Shown: positions 1 through 12,256, counted from the stretch's first letter. The stretch: 64,000 nucleotides of DNA from Chamaecyparis obtusa (GCA_027943335.1 BSBK01004089.1:2584001-2648000), one strand, 5' to 3'. Program-made: numbers and translations. The notes: generated from the letters alone by a model not told the origin.

Positions 1-929
1 TCTTCACACCTATCTTGTTGATTTTGAAAATTGGGTATGTATTTTGATTCATCATCACTATCCATCATAGCAAGGATAGGAGCATTTTTCTTGTTATAAA
101 TTTCAAAACCTAGGCCAACCATTTTTTTAGACCTGCATCCAAAAAGAGCATGATTGAGTGGTTCATCTCTAGCATCTAATCTGTGACTGAGAGGACCATG
201 ACTTGGATAGCCCATACTTTTGACAAGAGTGTACCCTCTTCCATAGGCCTTAGGAGAGGGAGAGAAGTTCTCATTATGTATGTAGTTGTCTTCTCTATAA
301 ATCTAGTCCTTGACAGCCACCTCTTCTTTTTCATACTGGATAGGCATCGAGGATTCTACAAATGTACCAAATAGAGTCATGGCTGAAGATGAAGGATGCA
401 TCTCTTGTGAAGGTTTTCCATAGGACCTCAGTGAGACTGGTAGTTTTTTAAAGGATTCAATTTGATATCCCCCCATACCAAGGTCTATGGACTTGAACTT
501 ATCCTTGCAGTGTGCTAGAGTTGCATCAAAATCCTCTGCTTCCTTGTTGAGAGGAACATGAGTTCCTGTTGAAATTGCATTTACAGATAATGTGCTATCC
601 CCAAGTATACAGACTTCTACTCCATTATAGGGGAACTTAACACATTGGTGGTAGGTGGATGGCAATACTTGCATGTCATGGAACCATGGTCTACCAAGTA
701 GGATATTATATGCTAGAGGACCAACATCAACAATTTGGAACAAAATGTACTTTTCAACATGGCCAATCCTGATAGGAAGGATGGCCAAGCCCTTGGATCT
801 TCTCTCTACCTCATCATAGGCTTTAATGGTAATTTTATTTTGGGTATCAATAACTTTCTCAGAATAACCCAATATTTTCAATAGACTCAAAGAACAAATG
901 TTGAGCCTAGCACCCCCATCAATCAACAC
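1..929 (-). pseudogene. Element D aspartic protease and G-patch region
   Basis: The frame 929 to 303 encodes a retropepsin-like domain. It has a LIDGG-type catalytic loop (residues 2-6, then LNICS), a second conserved block PLAYNILLGRPW near residue 75, and the TYHQCVKFPYNGVEV block that follows it in this clade. Below 303 the same region continues with MGY...GPL...EPLNH...GLGF, the signature of a G-patch, an RNA-binding module that follows the protease in all four gypsy elements here. The protease normally processes the gag-pol polyprotein. The catalytic triplet reads DGG rather than DSG or DTG; element A also has DGG, so this may be a clade feature. The frame lacks its original start because it is internal to a polyprotein. 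Confidence 0.8.
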
Positions 930-1573
930 ACGCCTGACATGGGTCTTTTAGATCATGACTTTGATATGAAGGGAAAGATTATGCGGATGGCTCAAAGCTT
1001 GTCATCTTCTTCTGAGAATGTTAGGTAATGAGGGCTAGCAAGGTGGTTAACCATGTTATGGAATTGGTCAACGTCTATGTTGTTAGGAACATTGGCTGTA
1101 TGCAAAGCATCCTCAAGGATATGCTTATGTCTTGGAGACAATTCCAAGAGTTCAAAGATTGAGATTTGAGCTGGCATTCTTTGTAACTGGTCAACAAGAG
1201 TATAGCTCATTTTAGGGTTGACTTCTGATTTGGTGGTGACATTCTTAGATGTCACTTGATTGGGTTTGTTGGACTAGTTAGAACTAGGACCTCTAATAAC
1301 CATAGGACCTTGACTTTGGCTTCTCGTGATAGTGTTAAGAGCTTGGGATGACCTTTGAGAGTAAGGACCCCTAAGCACCACCACAGGTTCTTCATAAAAT
1401 ATAGGAGGAGAGCCCACATCATAACCATAAGGATCTTTGTCTCTCATCATGTTGACACTTTCCTCGACAACCTCAAGCATATTGATCACATTTTCTACAC
1501 CTGTGTAGGTATAGTTGATTTCAGCCTTTCCATTCTTGGGTTTAGAGGTTTCCCCCTTTTCATATTTGGGCAA
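930..1573 (-). pseudogene. Element D gag-protease spacer region
   Basis: Two frames (1573-1274 and 1255-992) are separated by a stop and fill the interval between the gag knuckle and the protease. The second contains SYTLVDQLQRMPAQISIFELLELSP followed, about ten residues on, by LHTANVP; the same segment is recognisable in element A (16921-17060) and element B (about 26530-26640). No named domain is assigned. The recurrence in three elements shows it is a conserved part of this clade's polyprotein rather than filler. Confidence 0.7.
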
Positions 1574-3628
1574 AGGCTCCTTGAATGCCTTATGGTCTGC
1601 ATTGGTATTTAATCCATCAATCTAAATTTTTCCACTTTCAATGAGATCTTGAATAAGGTGTTTAAGTTTCCAGCAGTGTTCAGTGTCATGTCCAATGCCA
1701 TTGGGGAATTTGCAAAAAGCTTTTTCATTCCACCAATGTGGCTTACTATTAGGTATGCGGAAATTTGTTGGATCTTGTAGTTGTGCAAGGTTATTGGCAA
1801 TAAGCATCTTGAAAACATCCTCATAGGAGGCACCCAATTTAGAAAATTGTCGCCTCTCCTTCTTAGGCTTTTCTTGATACTTTGGTTTATGCTCTTGTTG
1901 GTTGGAAGATGTGTTGAGCTTCATAGCTTGGAATACACTAGACAAATGGAGGACTCCTTGATCCTTGGGTTGGGAAGAGTCCACAACTCCGTCATTGACT
2001 ACTTGCTTATTCTTGTTCCAATGAAAGTGTTTTCCTTTGTCCTTATTAGCATTGTTAGTATTCTGACCATTGTTGTTATTGCTATGTTTGGTCAAAATGC
2101 CTTGCTCTTTAAAGACATCCTCAATTTAACATGCGGTTTTGACCATAGTGTCGAAGGAATCAAAGACCATCTTCTGAACCTCATACCACATTTTAGGCAC
2201 TAAATTGCTAATAATGATATCAATCCTTTCATGCTCAGGGATAGTCCTAGAATAGTGAGAGCACAATCATCTCCACCTTTGTAAGAAGGTAATAAAGTAT
2301 TCCCCTTGGTTTTGCTTCAAATTACACAAGTCTAACATAGTGACTGATCTTGACAAGTTGTATGCAAAATGTTGAACAAATCTGTGGACAAGTTCCTTGA
2401 AAGTTTTGACAGGAGGGGTTATGTTGGTAAACCACTCCATGGCTTGGCCCTTGAGACTTCTTGGAAATAATCTCATAAGATAGGAGTCATCTTGGTGAAA
2501 CTCAAAACTCATGATGTAAAACTGATGCACATGATCATGTGGGTCACCATTGTTGTCATACTTGTCATATTGGGGGATTTCAAATTTTCTAGGAAAATCT
2601 GTCATACTCACACTTCTGTTAAAAGGATTGGGACAAATAGCATCAAGTGAAAAGGAAATTTTAGGTGCCAACACCTTTTCCATCATACGCTTGAGTTTCT
2701 TAATTTCCTCTTCTTGAGAGGGTCCTTGTTTCTTGATTCTTCTACCCACATCAAAGTTGTAAGGGACCCTAGCATCCTTGTTAATCAAGCTCTCTAGGAA
2801 CCTATCCTTGTTTTGATCAAGATACTTCTCCACATATTGTTGGAATAGGGGTTCTTGTTGCAACCTCATAAAATCTTGATCATCAAAACTTGCACTACTT
2901 CCTCCATGTTGAGAGCCATGATGAGCTCATTGGGAGGGTTGTCTCAAGTTCCTAGGAGGTGTTTGTGTCTCCTATGTTGTGAAATCCTCCTTCCTCTAGG
3001 ACTAGGAGATCTTGAAGGGGTCCTTGACTGCCTTCTACTTCTTGGAGTTCTTGAGGGAGTAGATGGTGGAGAGTTGTTTCCACTATTGGTACCTCTATTG
3101 TTGAATTGGTTGTTGAGTTGTTGGGCTAAAAGCCTATCTTGTTCCTCTTGAAATGATTTTCTTTTCAACTCTAACAAGGCTTGTTATTCCACCTCTAGTT
3201 GTCTAAACCTTTCTTCTTTAGTGGCTTGTTCATCCAAAAAGGCCTTCTTTTCATGCTCAATCCTTTTAAGTCTTTCATTTGCATATCTTGAGGTTGTTTT
3301 GAGTGGAGAGTTGGGTCTTGAATGTTTGAACAAGTCATTAGTATGTTGCATTTACATGAGCATCACGAGATTGGTTTTTTTGGTCTTCAAGTTGTGATCG
3401 TACATCTTGGTGAGCTCACCCATAATGTCTTTCAGCTCTTTGATGGGAATCTAAATATCTTGAGTTAATAGGGGGTGATTCTGGTTGATTGTCATCACCA
3501 AATAACATGTTATCCCTATGTCTTTGGAAAATGTCATCAAGATTTTGATCCATCACTTCTCTCTCCTTTCTCATCATGGTGTAGCTCATTTCCATATCTA
3601 ATTGAGAAGGTGCTAAAGAGGTACTCAA
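1574..3628 (-). pseudogene. Element D gag (retrotransposon gag domain and zinc knuckle)
   Basis: The region starts near a Met at 3628 and is broken by several stops between 3415 and 2870. Frame 2869-2267 is a retrotransposon gag domain: it has PFNRSVSMTDFPRKFEIPQY, YLMRLFPRSLKGQAMEWF and FKELVHRFVQHFAYN, matching gag blocks in elements A and C. Frame 2095-1622 adds a basic Asn/Lys-rich linker and a knuckle-like motif FCKFPNGIGHDTEHC with LKHLIQDLIESGKI behind it. Gag builds the virus-like particle and binds RNA. Pro is found where the first His of the knuckle is usual. The true start is uncertain because the N-terminal part has decayed. Confidence 0.8.
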
Positions 3629-6153
3629 CTCACTAGGATTTCTCTTTGGGTCAAACCAAGCTTCAGACTCACTCGTAGGTGATTGATCAAAGATGGGTTC
3701 CTTTCCCTTTCACTTTTGATGAGTTTGGACTAAGTGTAACTGATCAAAGACAACTTGAGGTCATTTTCCTTGACTAACTTGGTACCTTGTCTAACCAAAA
3801 TGAAAGAAAAAGACCCTTGGTGATAAGATGACCTTACGAAATGTCAATACCAAACTAGGATAGTAAAAGTGTTCAATTGTCCAAGAAGAGATCGTAAGAT
3901 AGAAAGCTACAAAAGGTGTAAACCAACACTTCCATAGAGGTGTATAATAAAAGGATGAGTATCCTAACACATATGGACCAGGAGGATGGATTTAACCAAA
4001 TATATTTGAAATTGAAATTGAATTTTTATGGAAGTGAATTGGACAAAAGAGTACTGAAACTCTCCAAGTGTGTTACCAAAGAGTCTAAAGGTGTGCTTTT
4101 TCAACAAGGATAATTCCTAACTTATCAATGCCAAGCAAGACTACTTCATAAAATCAAAGAACACTAATTCAAGGGGTCTAAACATAGGAACCCAAGGTAC
4201 AAATAGGTTTCTAGCAGCAGAGTAAGTCACCTACTAAAATCTTGTCGACTAAGGAAAGACTGAAAATTGCATAAACCAAACAGACAACAAAAAGACTCTG
4301 TGCGACAGTATCCAGGAAAACAGTATGATAGTTTCTGACCAGGCGATATTTCACAGGAAGTAGTGTGACAATTTCTAGGTAGCCTATGTGATAATTTCTA
4401 GGAAAATACTGCGATAGTTTTGCAGTAATGAACTATCGCATGATAAATCTCAGAACAGTGTGTGATAAATTTTTAGGATCGTATGACTCTTGACCAGTGA
4501 GTGCTAAAAATTTTAGTTTGAAGGTTCGATTTTTCAATTTCAAGCACAGTACTAGCAGTAATTAGACAATTTTACAAATAGTAGGTGATCAAACATGTCA
4601 TAAAACACTTGCACAAGGGAAAAAGAAACCTTGCCAAGACAAGCAATTGTGATATCAAAGAAATAAAATCCTATGAATGCTATCGTGATGTTTGATATTT
4701 GAGAACATTTACACAGGTAGATCACAATGAGAACACTTCAAGCACTTACTAGCCTAAAAAGATAATGGCTCAATACTTAACAACTTGGCCCACACTTGAT
4801 GCTCCATTGCCTCACACAAAGTGGTTGCCCACAATAGATATTGGCTTTTTCATGGAAGTGCTAATGACACAACCAAAGGAACACAGATGGTGAGTAATCT
4901 TGGGTTGATCCGGGTTAGTCTACTAGGATCAATCCTTGCACCAAGAAGCTAAGTGGAAAAATAGGGTGGCTTCCATCTATGGTTCTTAGTAAGGGCTTTC
5001 ATTTGTAATACCTCTCTTGCTCCCCAAAGGGACTCCTTACCTTACAGAAAGTAATGGACCTCACAGCCACAAGAGTACCTTAAGCATTCTTGCTCAACAT
5101 TTTCCTCATTGTCACAATCCCACAAGTACTCACATCAAGAAAAGACAAGTACTACGTCTACCAAAGTTTTATGTCCTTGATAGCCTTGAGTTTATAGTGG
5201 GTCTGAATAGCTAGCAAAAATATTGTCCCCACTTGGGTCATTCCTCTTGATTGCTCAAGAGAAGGCCCGCTAAAGGATTCTAAAAGATAAATAAAGAGTG
5301 GATCAACCTTTGAGTTTTAGGATTTCTATTTCACCTCAAGGGTGAAGAGCATATTCTCTTAGCTCAAAAATCTCTCCCAAACACACCAAGAAAAGGTTCA
5401 ATTACCCTCTTGCTTTCAAAATCCAAAGATGGGTCAAGATTTATGTTTCACCACAAGGGTGAAGAGCATACTCTCCTACCACTCAAAGATTCCTTCAACA
5501 AGATATTAAGTGCCTATGAAAAGAAAAAACTAGTATATGCCGCACTCAAAAAGAAAGAAATTAAATAAGCACTTGATTGGTTTTTATGCTTTGGGCAGCC
5601 CTACAAAAACCATTAGTAGCCCTTGTGCATTTGGAGCTTTGACATGCATTCTTTTAAGAAAATATTTAAGCAATGAGAGCACCTACAAGCACAACTTGTT
5701 AGCCCTAAAAGGGTTAGCACATCAAAACCAAATGAAATCTGCAAATCAAACTTTGTTCTACCACAAAAAATTAGAAATCTAAATCAAATAGATCAAATCT
5801 TGAAAAGAAATGTCAAAGATTACCCACTGCCAGGCCTGGGCGATATTTTTATCAGAGAAAGAGTCGTGTGATACTTCATTATACACTGCTATGATACTTT
5901 ATCCCTGTGCGATAGTTCCTAATACCTACGTGCAACAAAGAACAAAGAAATAGTGTGACAGAGTCTACAAAGGTGCGCGATACTTTAACTAGTAAATTAT
6001 CACACTGATATATAAGAAACTATCATACGACACTGGAAAACTGTTGCATGAAAATTCAGTCAAAAAAACCAGAGAACCAAAATAGCAAACAAATATTGAT
6101 GAAAAAAAAATGACGGAAATGCATAAAAAGAAGGACAAAACAAGAGTGTTTTT
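3629..6153 (-). other. Element D 5' leader (untranslated) region
   Basis: This is about 2.5 kb without a credible gene, lying between the primer binding site and gag. It contains clustered short motifs of the type GCGATA, CTATCGCA and GTGATAATTT at 4300-4480 and again at 5830-6040, several of which can pair. The rest is AT-rich with no recognised signal. Long gag leaders are usual for Tat-lineage elements. Confidence 0.6.
4410..4440. repeat. Perfect 10-bp hairpin in the leader of element D
   Basis: TGCGATAGTT at 4410-4419 and AACTATCGCA at 4431-4440 are exact reverse complements around an 11-base loop. It lies within the GCGATA motif cluster of the leader. A packaging or dimerisation role is possible but not shown. 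Confidence 0.6.
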
Positions 6154-6171
6154 CCCCCATGGTGGGCACCA
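6154..6171 (-). promoter_or_regulatory. Primer binding site of element D
   Basis: On the - strand TGGTGCCCACCATGGGGG begins four bases after the LTR end ...GTACA. It closely resembles the site of element A (TGGCACCCACCGTGGGG). This is where a host tRNA would prime minus-strand synthesis. I do not assign the tRNA. Confidence 0.65.
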
Positions 6172-6175
6172 AAAA

Positions 6176-7103
6176 TGTACACACTAAATAGCGCACTTCT
6201 CTAAGTCATTACTTCCAAGAGAATCCATGAATGGGAAACCTTGAGAAAGTGACCTAGAGCTCCCTAGGCATGGAGTCACAAGGATGTTGATGGTGCTCTC
6301 AGCTAGAGCTATTGAAGCATGCAACCTTTCTATTAAACCACACAATGGGAGATTCAAAGAGACAAGGGCAAGAATGCCAATATCTTCAAGAATCAACAAT
6401 GGAAATGCAATGCAACTATGCTAAGAATGAAGATGCAAGCTAAACTATGAAAGGAAAGTATTACAAATCCTTGCTAATTAAGCTATGTCAGCTAATCTAG
6501 GGCATAAAGGAAACTAAGCTAGAAAGTATAAACATGAAGCTAAGATGCAAGAATGAAAGCTAAATGCATGAAGATCTACAAAGCACCAAAGTCTCCAAGA
6601 AATCCTGCAGCATAAGATTAGTATTCAAAGTTGGGATCCTAGAATGAGAAAAGAGCTCTCCTTTTAAAGGAATTGAAAAGGAATGGACCATGGAGATTAA
6701 GAGGCAAAAGATTTAATCAAGGGTGGAGCTTGAAAGAGGAGCAATCCATGTGCACAAATATCTTCCAATGAGAAAATAAGAGTTGACTTTTGTGTCCATA
6801 TGAGATAAAAAGTGCTTTTCTTCTTTTTATAAAATAAGAATAATGTTTTATTTGTGCAACTTAGGATAAGAGGAAAAGTGGGGGCTTTTTATTTAATAAG
6901 AAGGGAGGAAAATTCCTTTTAAATAAATAAATACTTAGGATAAAATGGTTAGCCCATGGAAAATGATTGAATATGATAAAATATGATTTGATCAAGGAAA
7001 TTGATATTTAAAAAATGTTGATTTTTGAAAATATTGATTCAAGGATTTGATAAATTACTGAATGGGGGCCCAAAGTCTAGGTGACCATTTTAGGGTGAAT
7101 ACA
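6176..7103 (-). repeat. 5' LTR of element D (borders partly inferred)
   Basis: The end near gag is fixed by the adjacent primer binding site; the LTR reads TGTACACAC on the + strand at 6176. The outer border is placed at 7103 because the - strand there reads TGTATTCACCCTAAAATGG. This resembles the LTR start of element A (TGTAATACCCCAAAAATGG). There is no second copy in the window to confirm it. A TATA-like TTTAAAAGG lies on the - strand near 6661-6668. Confidence 0.55.
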
Positions 7104-7363
7104 CCTTTAGGTTGTTCTATTTGAAATGTTTTTGAAGTTACAAACTCTGTGCAAACATCTGTCAAAACATACACTCTTTTTGGAAGCTCTATCAGATTCA
7201 ATGGTAAATCATTTGCTTGTATCCCACAAAGTTGCTTTGTCCTTTATTGGGATTAATTTTAGAGTTTCTTTGTTGATTTTATACTTTTCCATTGGAGACA
7301 TCAAAATTAAGTCAAAACTTGACCAAAATCTTTCAAAACATCCTTGCAGAAAGATCCTTCAAA
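7104..7363. other. Short segment between elements D and B, probably leader of element C
   Basis: These 260 bases separate the inferred edge of D from the target site of B. Removing B joins them to 29411 onward. No domain is recognised; a short Lys-rich frame runs through its end (see the matching segment at 29416-29720). Confidence 0.35.
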
Positions 7364-7368
7364 ATTAG
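7364..7368. repeat. Target site duplication of element B, left copy (ATTAG)
   Basis: ATTAG immediately precedes the LTR start TGTAAAGG at 7369 and is identical to 29411-29415. Confidence 0.9.
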
Positions 7369-9040
7369 TGTAAAGGATAATATATGGATGGGATCCTAGA
7401 ACAATGGTTTGCACATAAAAGAGACCCCAAAGCCAATATTTTATACATACATTTGAATTTGAAAGGAAATACTTGAAATTAGATAAAATAAGATGCATAC
7501 CTTATCATGAAATTAATTTGAAAATACCTATTTTCTGGTGCTTGTGTACAGTTTCAGGCAATTCTGCAACCTGTTTTGGACCAGAAACACTGAGATGAAG
7601 AAAACCTAGAAAATTTTTATCTTTCTAATAGTAGGTAGTCTTTGACCCCAATAAAAGGTCAAAGGCTACATTAATATTTTGAAGGTCAACTTTGACTTTG
7701 TTCGTAGATCCTAGATGTTCAGTGAAAAGGGTATCTAGATCTGCAATTTAATTTGTCATCGCGTACCTATACCTACAAGAAAAATGGTTTTGTTTGTTTG
7801 TTTGGGGGGGTTCACCTTAGTCAAACCTCAATTTGGAATCAACCTTAATAATGGAATTGAAATAGAGAATGCTAGCAAGTAGTAGAAGTAGATATAACAA
7901 TGAAGCTATGATATTCAATAGATATGCAATTGTATTTGAAATGTAATCAAGTATATTGATATGAAAGCTTGGACATAACATTAACAAATGTAAATCAAAA
8001 CCTCCATGTTTGTATGCTTGGAATCCACCTTTAGGGAAGAATGAATGGATCTTGAAGATGAACAAAGGATCTTGAAGGAAGATCTCAACACCATGATGGA
8101 TAGATCTAAGATTTGAATGATGAATCTTGAGTGCTTGATCCAAATCCCTTCAAAGGCTTGAATGCTTGAATCCTTGATCTTCAATGGAGAACTTGAATGC
8201 TTGAATGGATGATTTCTTGAGAATGGATGTTTTCTTGATCTTTCTTGAGAGAGAACTTGATTGCCAAAACTTGATCACCAATATCTCCTTGAGAGTGTTT
8301 GATGCATGAAGGAATGAGATAGGTAAAATGAGAGAGGAAGGCCTCCTTTTATAGTGATCTAGGGAAAAATCCTTTAGAGGGGCCACCTTGGGAAATTAAA
8401 TTATAATTAGGCCTCAACCCTTTAGGAATGGACCTAAATTAAATATAATTTAAGATTTTACCATTTCAGAGACCAAAACAGCCAACTCGGAAGCGGGAAA
8501 ACAATTCTTTCCCAAACCCGACATCCAGAGATCACGAGACCTTGAAACTTGAACCTAGAATCAAGGATGAGGTCGACCCTGACCTAGGTTAGGGAAAAGA
8601 TCTTCCTTGACCCTCAAGGTCTTCATTGACCCCTCAAGGTCTTCATTGACCTTGAGGTCATAGATCTTAGGGTCTCAGTCAAAGTGAGAAACAAGAGGTC
8701 TCGAGGGTGCCCGGAGACCTAAAAATGATGTCAGAATAGGGTAGAGTGCCAAGGAGAGGCAAAAAATCCTATGATGAACATGATGAAGGCTAGGAGGACC
8801 TATTTTTAAGTCCTACCTAGAAAATAGAACCATAGAAGAGGGAAATTAAGGAGAATCCTCGGGATCCTAACCCTAATTTCACCTAGAATGAAGGAATCAA
8901 GTGCAGAAAAGAAGTGGAAAATGGGGACAAAGCTAGATCTAAGAAAAGATCAATTCAAGGCATTCGACATGACCCCAAACCACTTACTCAGAGGGATAAA
9001 TTCTCTTAACATGGAAGTGCTTCCATTTTAATACGATACA
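7369..9040 (-). repeat. 3' LTR of element B
   Basis: It aligns along its length with 27743-29410. On the - strand it starts TGTATCGTAT and ends CCTTTACA, a TG...CA pair. A TATA box (TATAAAAG) lies on the - strand at 8353-8346. Confidence 0.9.
8346..8353 (-). promoter_or_regulatory. TATA box in the 3' LTR of element B
   Basis: TATAAAAG on the - strand; the same position is conserved in the other LTR at 28726-28719. Most likely the core promoter for element transcription. Confidence 0.55.
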
Positions 9041-9054
9041 TTAAGCCCCCAATT
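9041..9054 (-). promoter_or_regulatory. Polypurine tract of element B
   Basis: On the - strand AATTGGGGGCTTAA abuts the 3' LTR start TGTATC. Such a tract primes plus-strand DNA synthesis. It is short and not purely purine. Confidence 0.55.
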
Positions 9055-10350
9055 TAGCAAGAGTATGGACTCGATGCAAACTCTTGGTAAAGGAGAAGAA
9101 AGAGGAGATCCAAGTCGATTCAAAACAAGATAAAATAACACTTAGATAAGGACACAAGCCCCCAAACTAAGGATTCTAACTCAACATACATGCATGAGGG
9201 TGAGAAAAGAGAAAACCAAAAGAACATGGGTTAGTACTAAACAACCCAAATCAATTAGCATAAGAAACCTCGCTAAGAAATATTTCTCATAATAATATCA
9301 TATTTAGAAAGCTATCATAAAATCATAAATGATTACATAAGAAAGATAAGAGTAACACTTTAAATAACATAGCTTCATGATCCAATCCTACTAGCATGAA
9401 AGCGAAAAGAGAGAAAAGAGAAAAGTGATTACCTCACCCAGTAAGATGCCCACCTTACCATGAATCACCCTAGAGGGAGAGCCCAACAAGTTCACACATA
9501 AACTATGCTTGCAATTGTAATGCATCTTCTGATGGCTTTTGGAATATCCATAGATCCACCTTCTTGTATCACTATGAATATGAAATGTGTGTCTCCTCAA
9601 GATTTAGCAACTTATGTGGGTTATCTTTGGAAGATTTAGCATATTGGAAATGTGTGTCCTTTCAGGATTTAGCAACTTATGTGTGTTACCTTCAGAGGAT
9701 TTAGAATATTTGGAATTGGAAATGTGTGTCCCTTCAAGATTTAGCAACTTATGTGTGTTACTTTCTGAGATTTAGCATGCTGCAAAAAAAAAGGTTAGAA
9801 CAAAAATGCATAATATAAAACAAGGGAGACCATATATGTGCCCCCCTCCTTAAGATGGAAAAAACATACTATTTTGAAATGTTAAGGAAAGAAAGGAACA
9901 AGGATAAAGCCTTCTTCAACATCAAGACAATATCCATAGACAACACCCAGTCCAAGCCAAGAAGGTCACAACTCCTATGAGGCCATGGAAGGGATGAATG
10001 CAAAGAGATATCATGCAAGAAGTGAAAAAGTTACCCTTGTGAGGGATATCACACTATTTAGTTTCCAAGGTGAGAGATATATCAACCATGGAAACCCAAT
10101 GTCAAATAATGAAATAGGTTGTGATCAAGGACAAAGATCCTCAATGCAAACCAAAATTTTCATGTATGATTGGATATCACATAATAGATAAATACTGCTT
10201 AACCAAGGAAAGAGGTGAATCTCAAAAAGACAAAAGAAAGAGATGGCATCCTTGCCCCCCAAGCATAGGAACAAGGATGGAAGGGGAACTTTTATATCAC
10301 TAGCAACACTATATAGGACAACGAGCCCCCAAGGATTAGGCTAACATTGT
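9055..10350 (-). other. 3' non-coding region of element B
   Basis: About 1.3 kb lies between the end of the long frame and the polypurine tract. It contains the tandem repeat at 9582-9781. Otherwise I see only short random frames and no domain. Confidence 0.5.
9582..9781. repeat. Three-copy tandem repeat, 65-72 bp unit
   Basis: Units start at 9582, 9647 and 9719, each opening GAAATGTGTGTC and containing GATTTAGCAACTTATGTG, followed by a second GATTTAG-like block. Copies differ by small substitutions and length changes. Confidence 0.8.
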
Positions 10351-11166
10351 TTACATAATGTGGAGCTCCATAATAGGAACATAAATGTTATTTAGCGGAT
10401 TGAAATACAACTCATTGCCACATGATATATAAATAACATTACTATCAATGAGCTGCCTAATCTTATAATGTAAAGCTTGACATTCATTAGTAGAGTGATC
10501 ATGAAATCTATGATATAAACAAAAAGGAAGAGACTTCAAGTGTGAACTACGTTTCTTTTTGCGTTTAGGTCTAGTAATCATCTTAGCACAAATGAGTTTA
10601 GGCAAAAGAACTTCTTGGTCAAATTCCTTCATAGGCTCATCATGTTTTGAAGTGTTATTTGAGATGTTGTTAACATTTAATTTTTGTTGATGATTAAATC
10701 CCAATCCATAAGAATGCTTATGCCCCCCAGTGTGTAAGGGCATTTGAATTCCCTGTTTATGCTTACCATGTCCTTGACCATTAAATCCTTGTTTAACTAG
10801 GAAATGATAACCAAGACCATAACAAGAATCCATATCAGATGGAGTCAATGGAACTTCAGTAGTCACTATGTCATCATTAGTAGGTTTGACAAATTCATAG
10901 TGGGTAGAAGCAGTGACAAAGTTATTATGAAGGGCTTTAGAAGTAGAAGTAAAAACTCTTTGTTCAAATTCTCTTTGTTGCTTCATAAAATCAAGATCAT
11001 TAACCTTATACTCTCCAATAAAGGTAGGAGTAAAATCCAAGGATCCCCAATCACCATCAAGAAGAGCATTAGAGGAAGAAGGATTATTATTAGGAATAGG
11101 AGTAGTGTGGGTTTGAATATTCAGACAAGGATTAGGTGGATCATCCGCATGAAGCGAATACATCTT
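10351..11166 (-). pseudogene. Element B reading frame, 3' part: G-patch and knuckle-like motif
   Basis: This is the downstream half of the element B frame, cut off at 11166 by insertion of A. It contains a G-patch (GLGYHFLVKQGFNGQG, then GIQMPL and SYGLGF) followed by a basic patch (RPKRKKKR) and a motif FCLYHRFHDHSTNEC with IRQLIDSNVI behind it. That motif resembles the gag knuckle of elements A and D. In those elements the knuckle lies before the protease; here it lies after the G-patch. The frame ends with a stop at 10351-10353. It is open throughout, which is notable beside the stop-riddled A and C. Removing A and one duplicated GTTGT keeps the reading phase with the 5' part. Confidence 0.7.
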
Positions 11167-11171
11167 GTTGT
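11167..11171. repeat. Target site duplication of element A, left copy (GTTGT)
   Basis: GTTGT directly precedes the LTR start TGTAATACC and equals 26049-26053. Confidence 0.92.
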
Positions 11172-12252
11172 TGTAATACCCCAAAAATGGGCTATAGGTT
11201 CATTAACCTCTTACATCAACAATTCGATCGAAATCGACATCAAAGTCCAAACCTAAGGCACATCTGCACATCAAAATCCTAATTGATTTTATCTTAATTC
11301 TGCATTAGGGACTATTCCTTGAATATTCCTAATTTATCATAATTATCTTTAATTGAATATTATTTGGCAATAAATGTCATTACTTATCCTAAAGTTGATT
11401 AATTGAATATGATGAATATTTAATTAATTAATTTAATTCTTCAACTTAATTATTTAATTAGAGCTAATTCTATTTATTCCTAATTATATTATTTAATTTT
11501 GACAATAAATCAAATCTCCTACGAATAATTGATTAAATATTTATTTAATTGATTAAATCCAAGTTGTCAATATTTAATAATATAGTTTTGAATAAAAGTT
11601 TGATTAAAATAATTGATTAACGCATAAATCAGTTATTTTAAATTTAAAATCAATTAAGTTGAGAATAAATCACTTTATTTTTAAATTAATTCAAAATAAA
11701 TCATGCACAATCAGAAAAGCAGGCAACTGGAAATTAACAACCAATTTTAAATTTAAACTCAACATGTGATTGTGAGTTGAAAATTGATCTAAAACTCTAT
11801 TTTGAGTTAAAAGTCATTTTTACATGATTTTGTGAGTTATTCTGTTTCTAATTTCTTGTTGACTCAAAAATCAACCTGAGTTTATGAAGAGTGATTTATG
11901 ACTTTTTCAATGCATCCTCAAGCCCTGGATTTCTATAAAATCAAGGCTCAGCTCTTCACAAATTATCTCTCAAATTTGCACAATTACTCTGGCAAACTTA
12001 CAACTGAAGAACAAAGTTTTTGTGACAGGCAATTTTGTGAGATCATTTCATAGTTTTTCATAGCTTTTGCATACTTTTGCATTCATCTTCATAGCATTTT
12101 TAGATTAATTTCATACCATACTTGCACCTACTAGAAGGCAGTAAATCGTCTGGTTAGCTTAGTTTCATTTAGTTGCAGATTTCAATTTTGCTAACCTCTA
12201 ATGTTTTAATGAAGTGTTGTGTCTGCAGTTAGGTACAATTTTCACACACACA
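11172..12252 (+). repeat. 5' LTR of element A
   Basis: It aligns with 24801-26048 but is about 167 bp shorter, because a block corresponding to roughly 25750-25915 is absent near its 3' end. TATAAAA lies at 11934-11940. Confidence 0.92.
11934..11940 (+). promoter_or_regulatory. TATA box in the 5' LTR of element A
   Basis: TATAAAA, conserved at 25564-25570 in the 3' LTR, about 310 bases before the LTR end. Probable core promoter of the element. Confidence 0.6.
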
Positions 12253-12256
12253 TTTT

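Larger units (their letters stand above)
1..7103 (-). mobile_element. Ty3/gypsy (Tat-type) element D, left part outside the window
   Basis: On the - strand the order is LTR (7103-6176), primer binding site, a 2.5-kb leader, gag, spacer, aspartic protease and G-patch, running off the window at base 1. This is the plant Tat-lineage gypsy order. RT, RNase H and integrase would lie outside. The coding part is interrupted by a modest number of stops and is better preserved in sequence than elements A and C. Only one LTR is visible, so its outer border and any target duplication are inferred rather than matched to a second copy. Confidence 0.8.

Noticed and set aside
7817..8386. Frames of 67-108 codons within both LTRs of element B (also 28190-28759)
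   Set aside because: They lie in LTR sequence spanning the promoter, show no domain, and are explained as chance frames shared by repeat copies.
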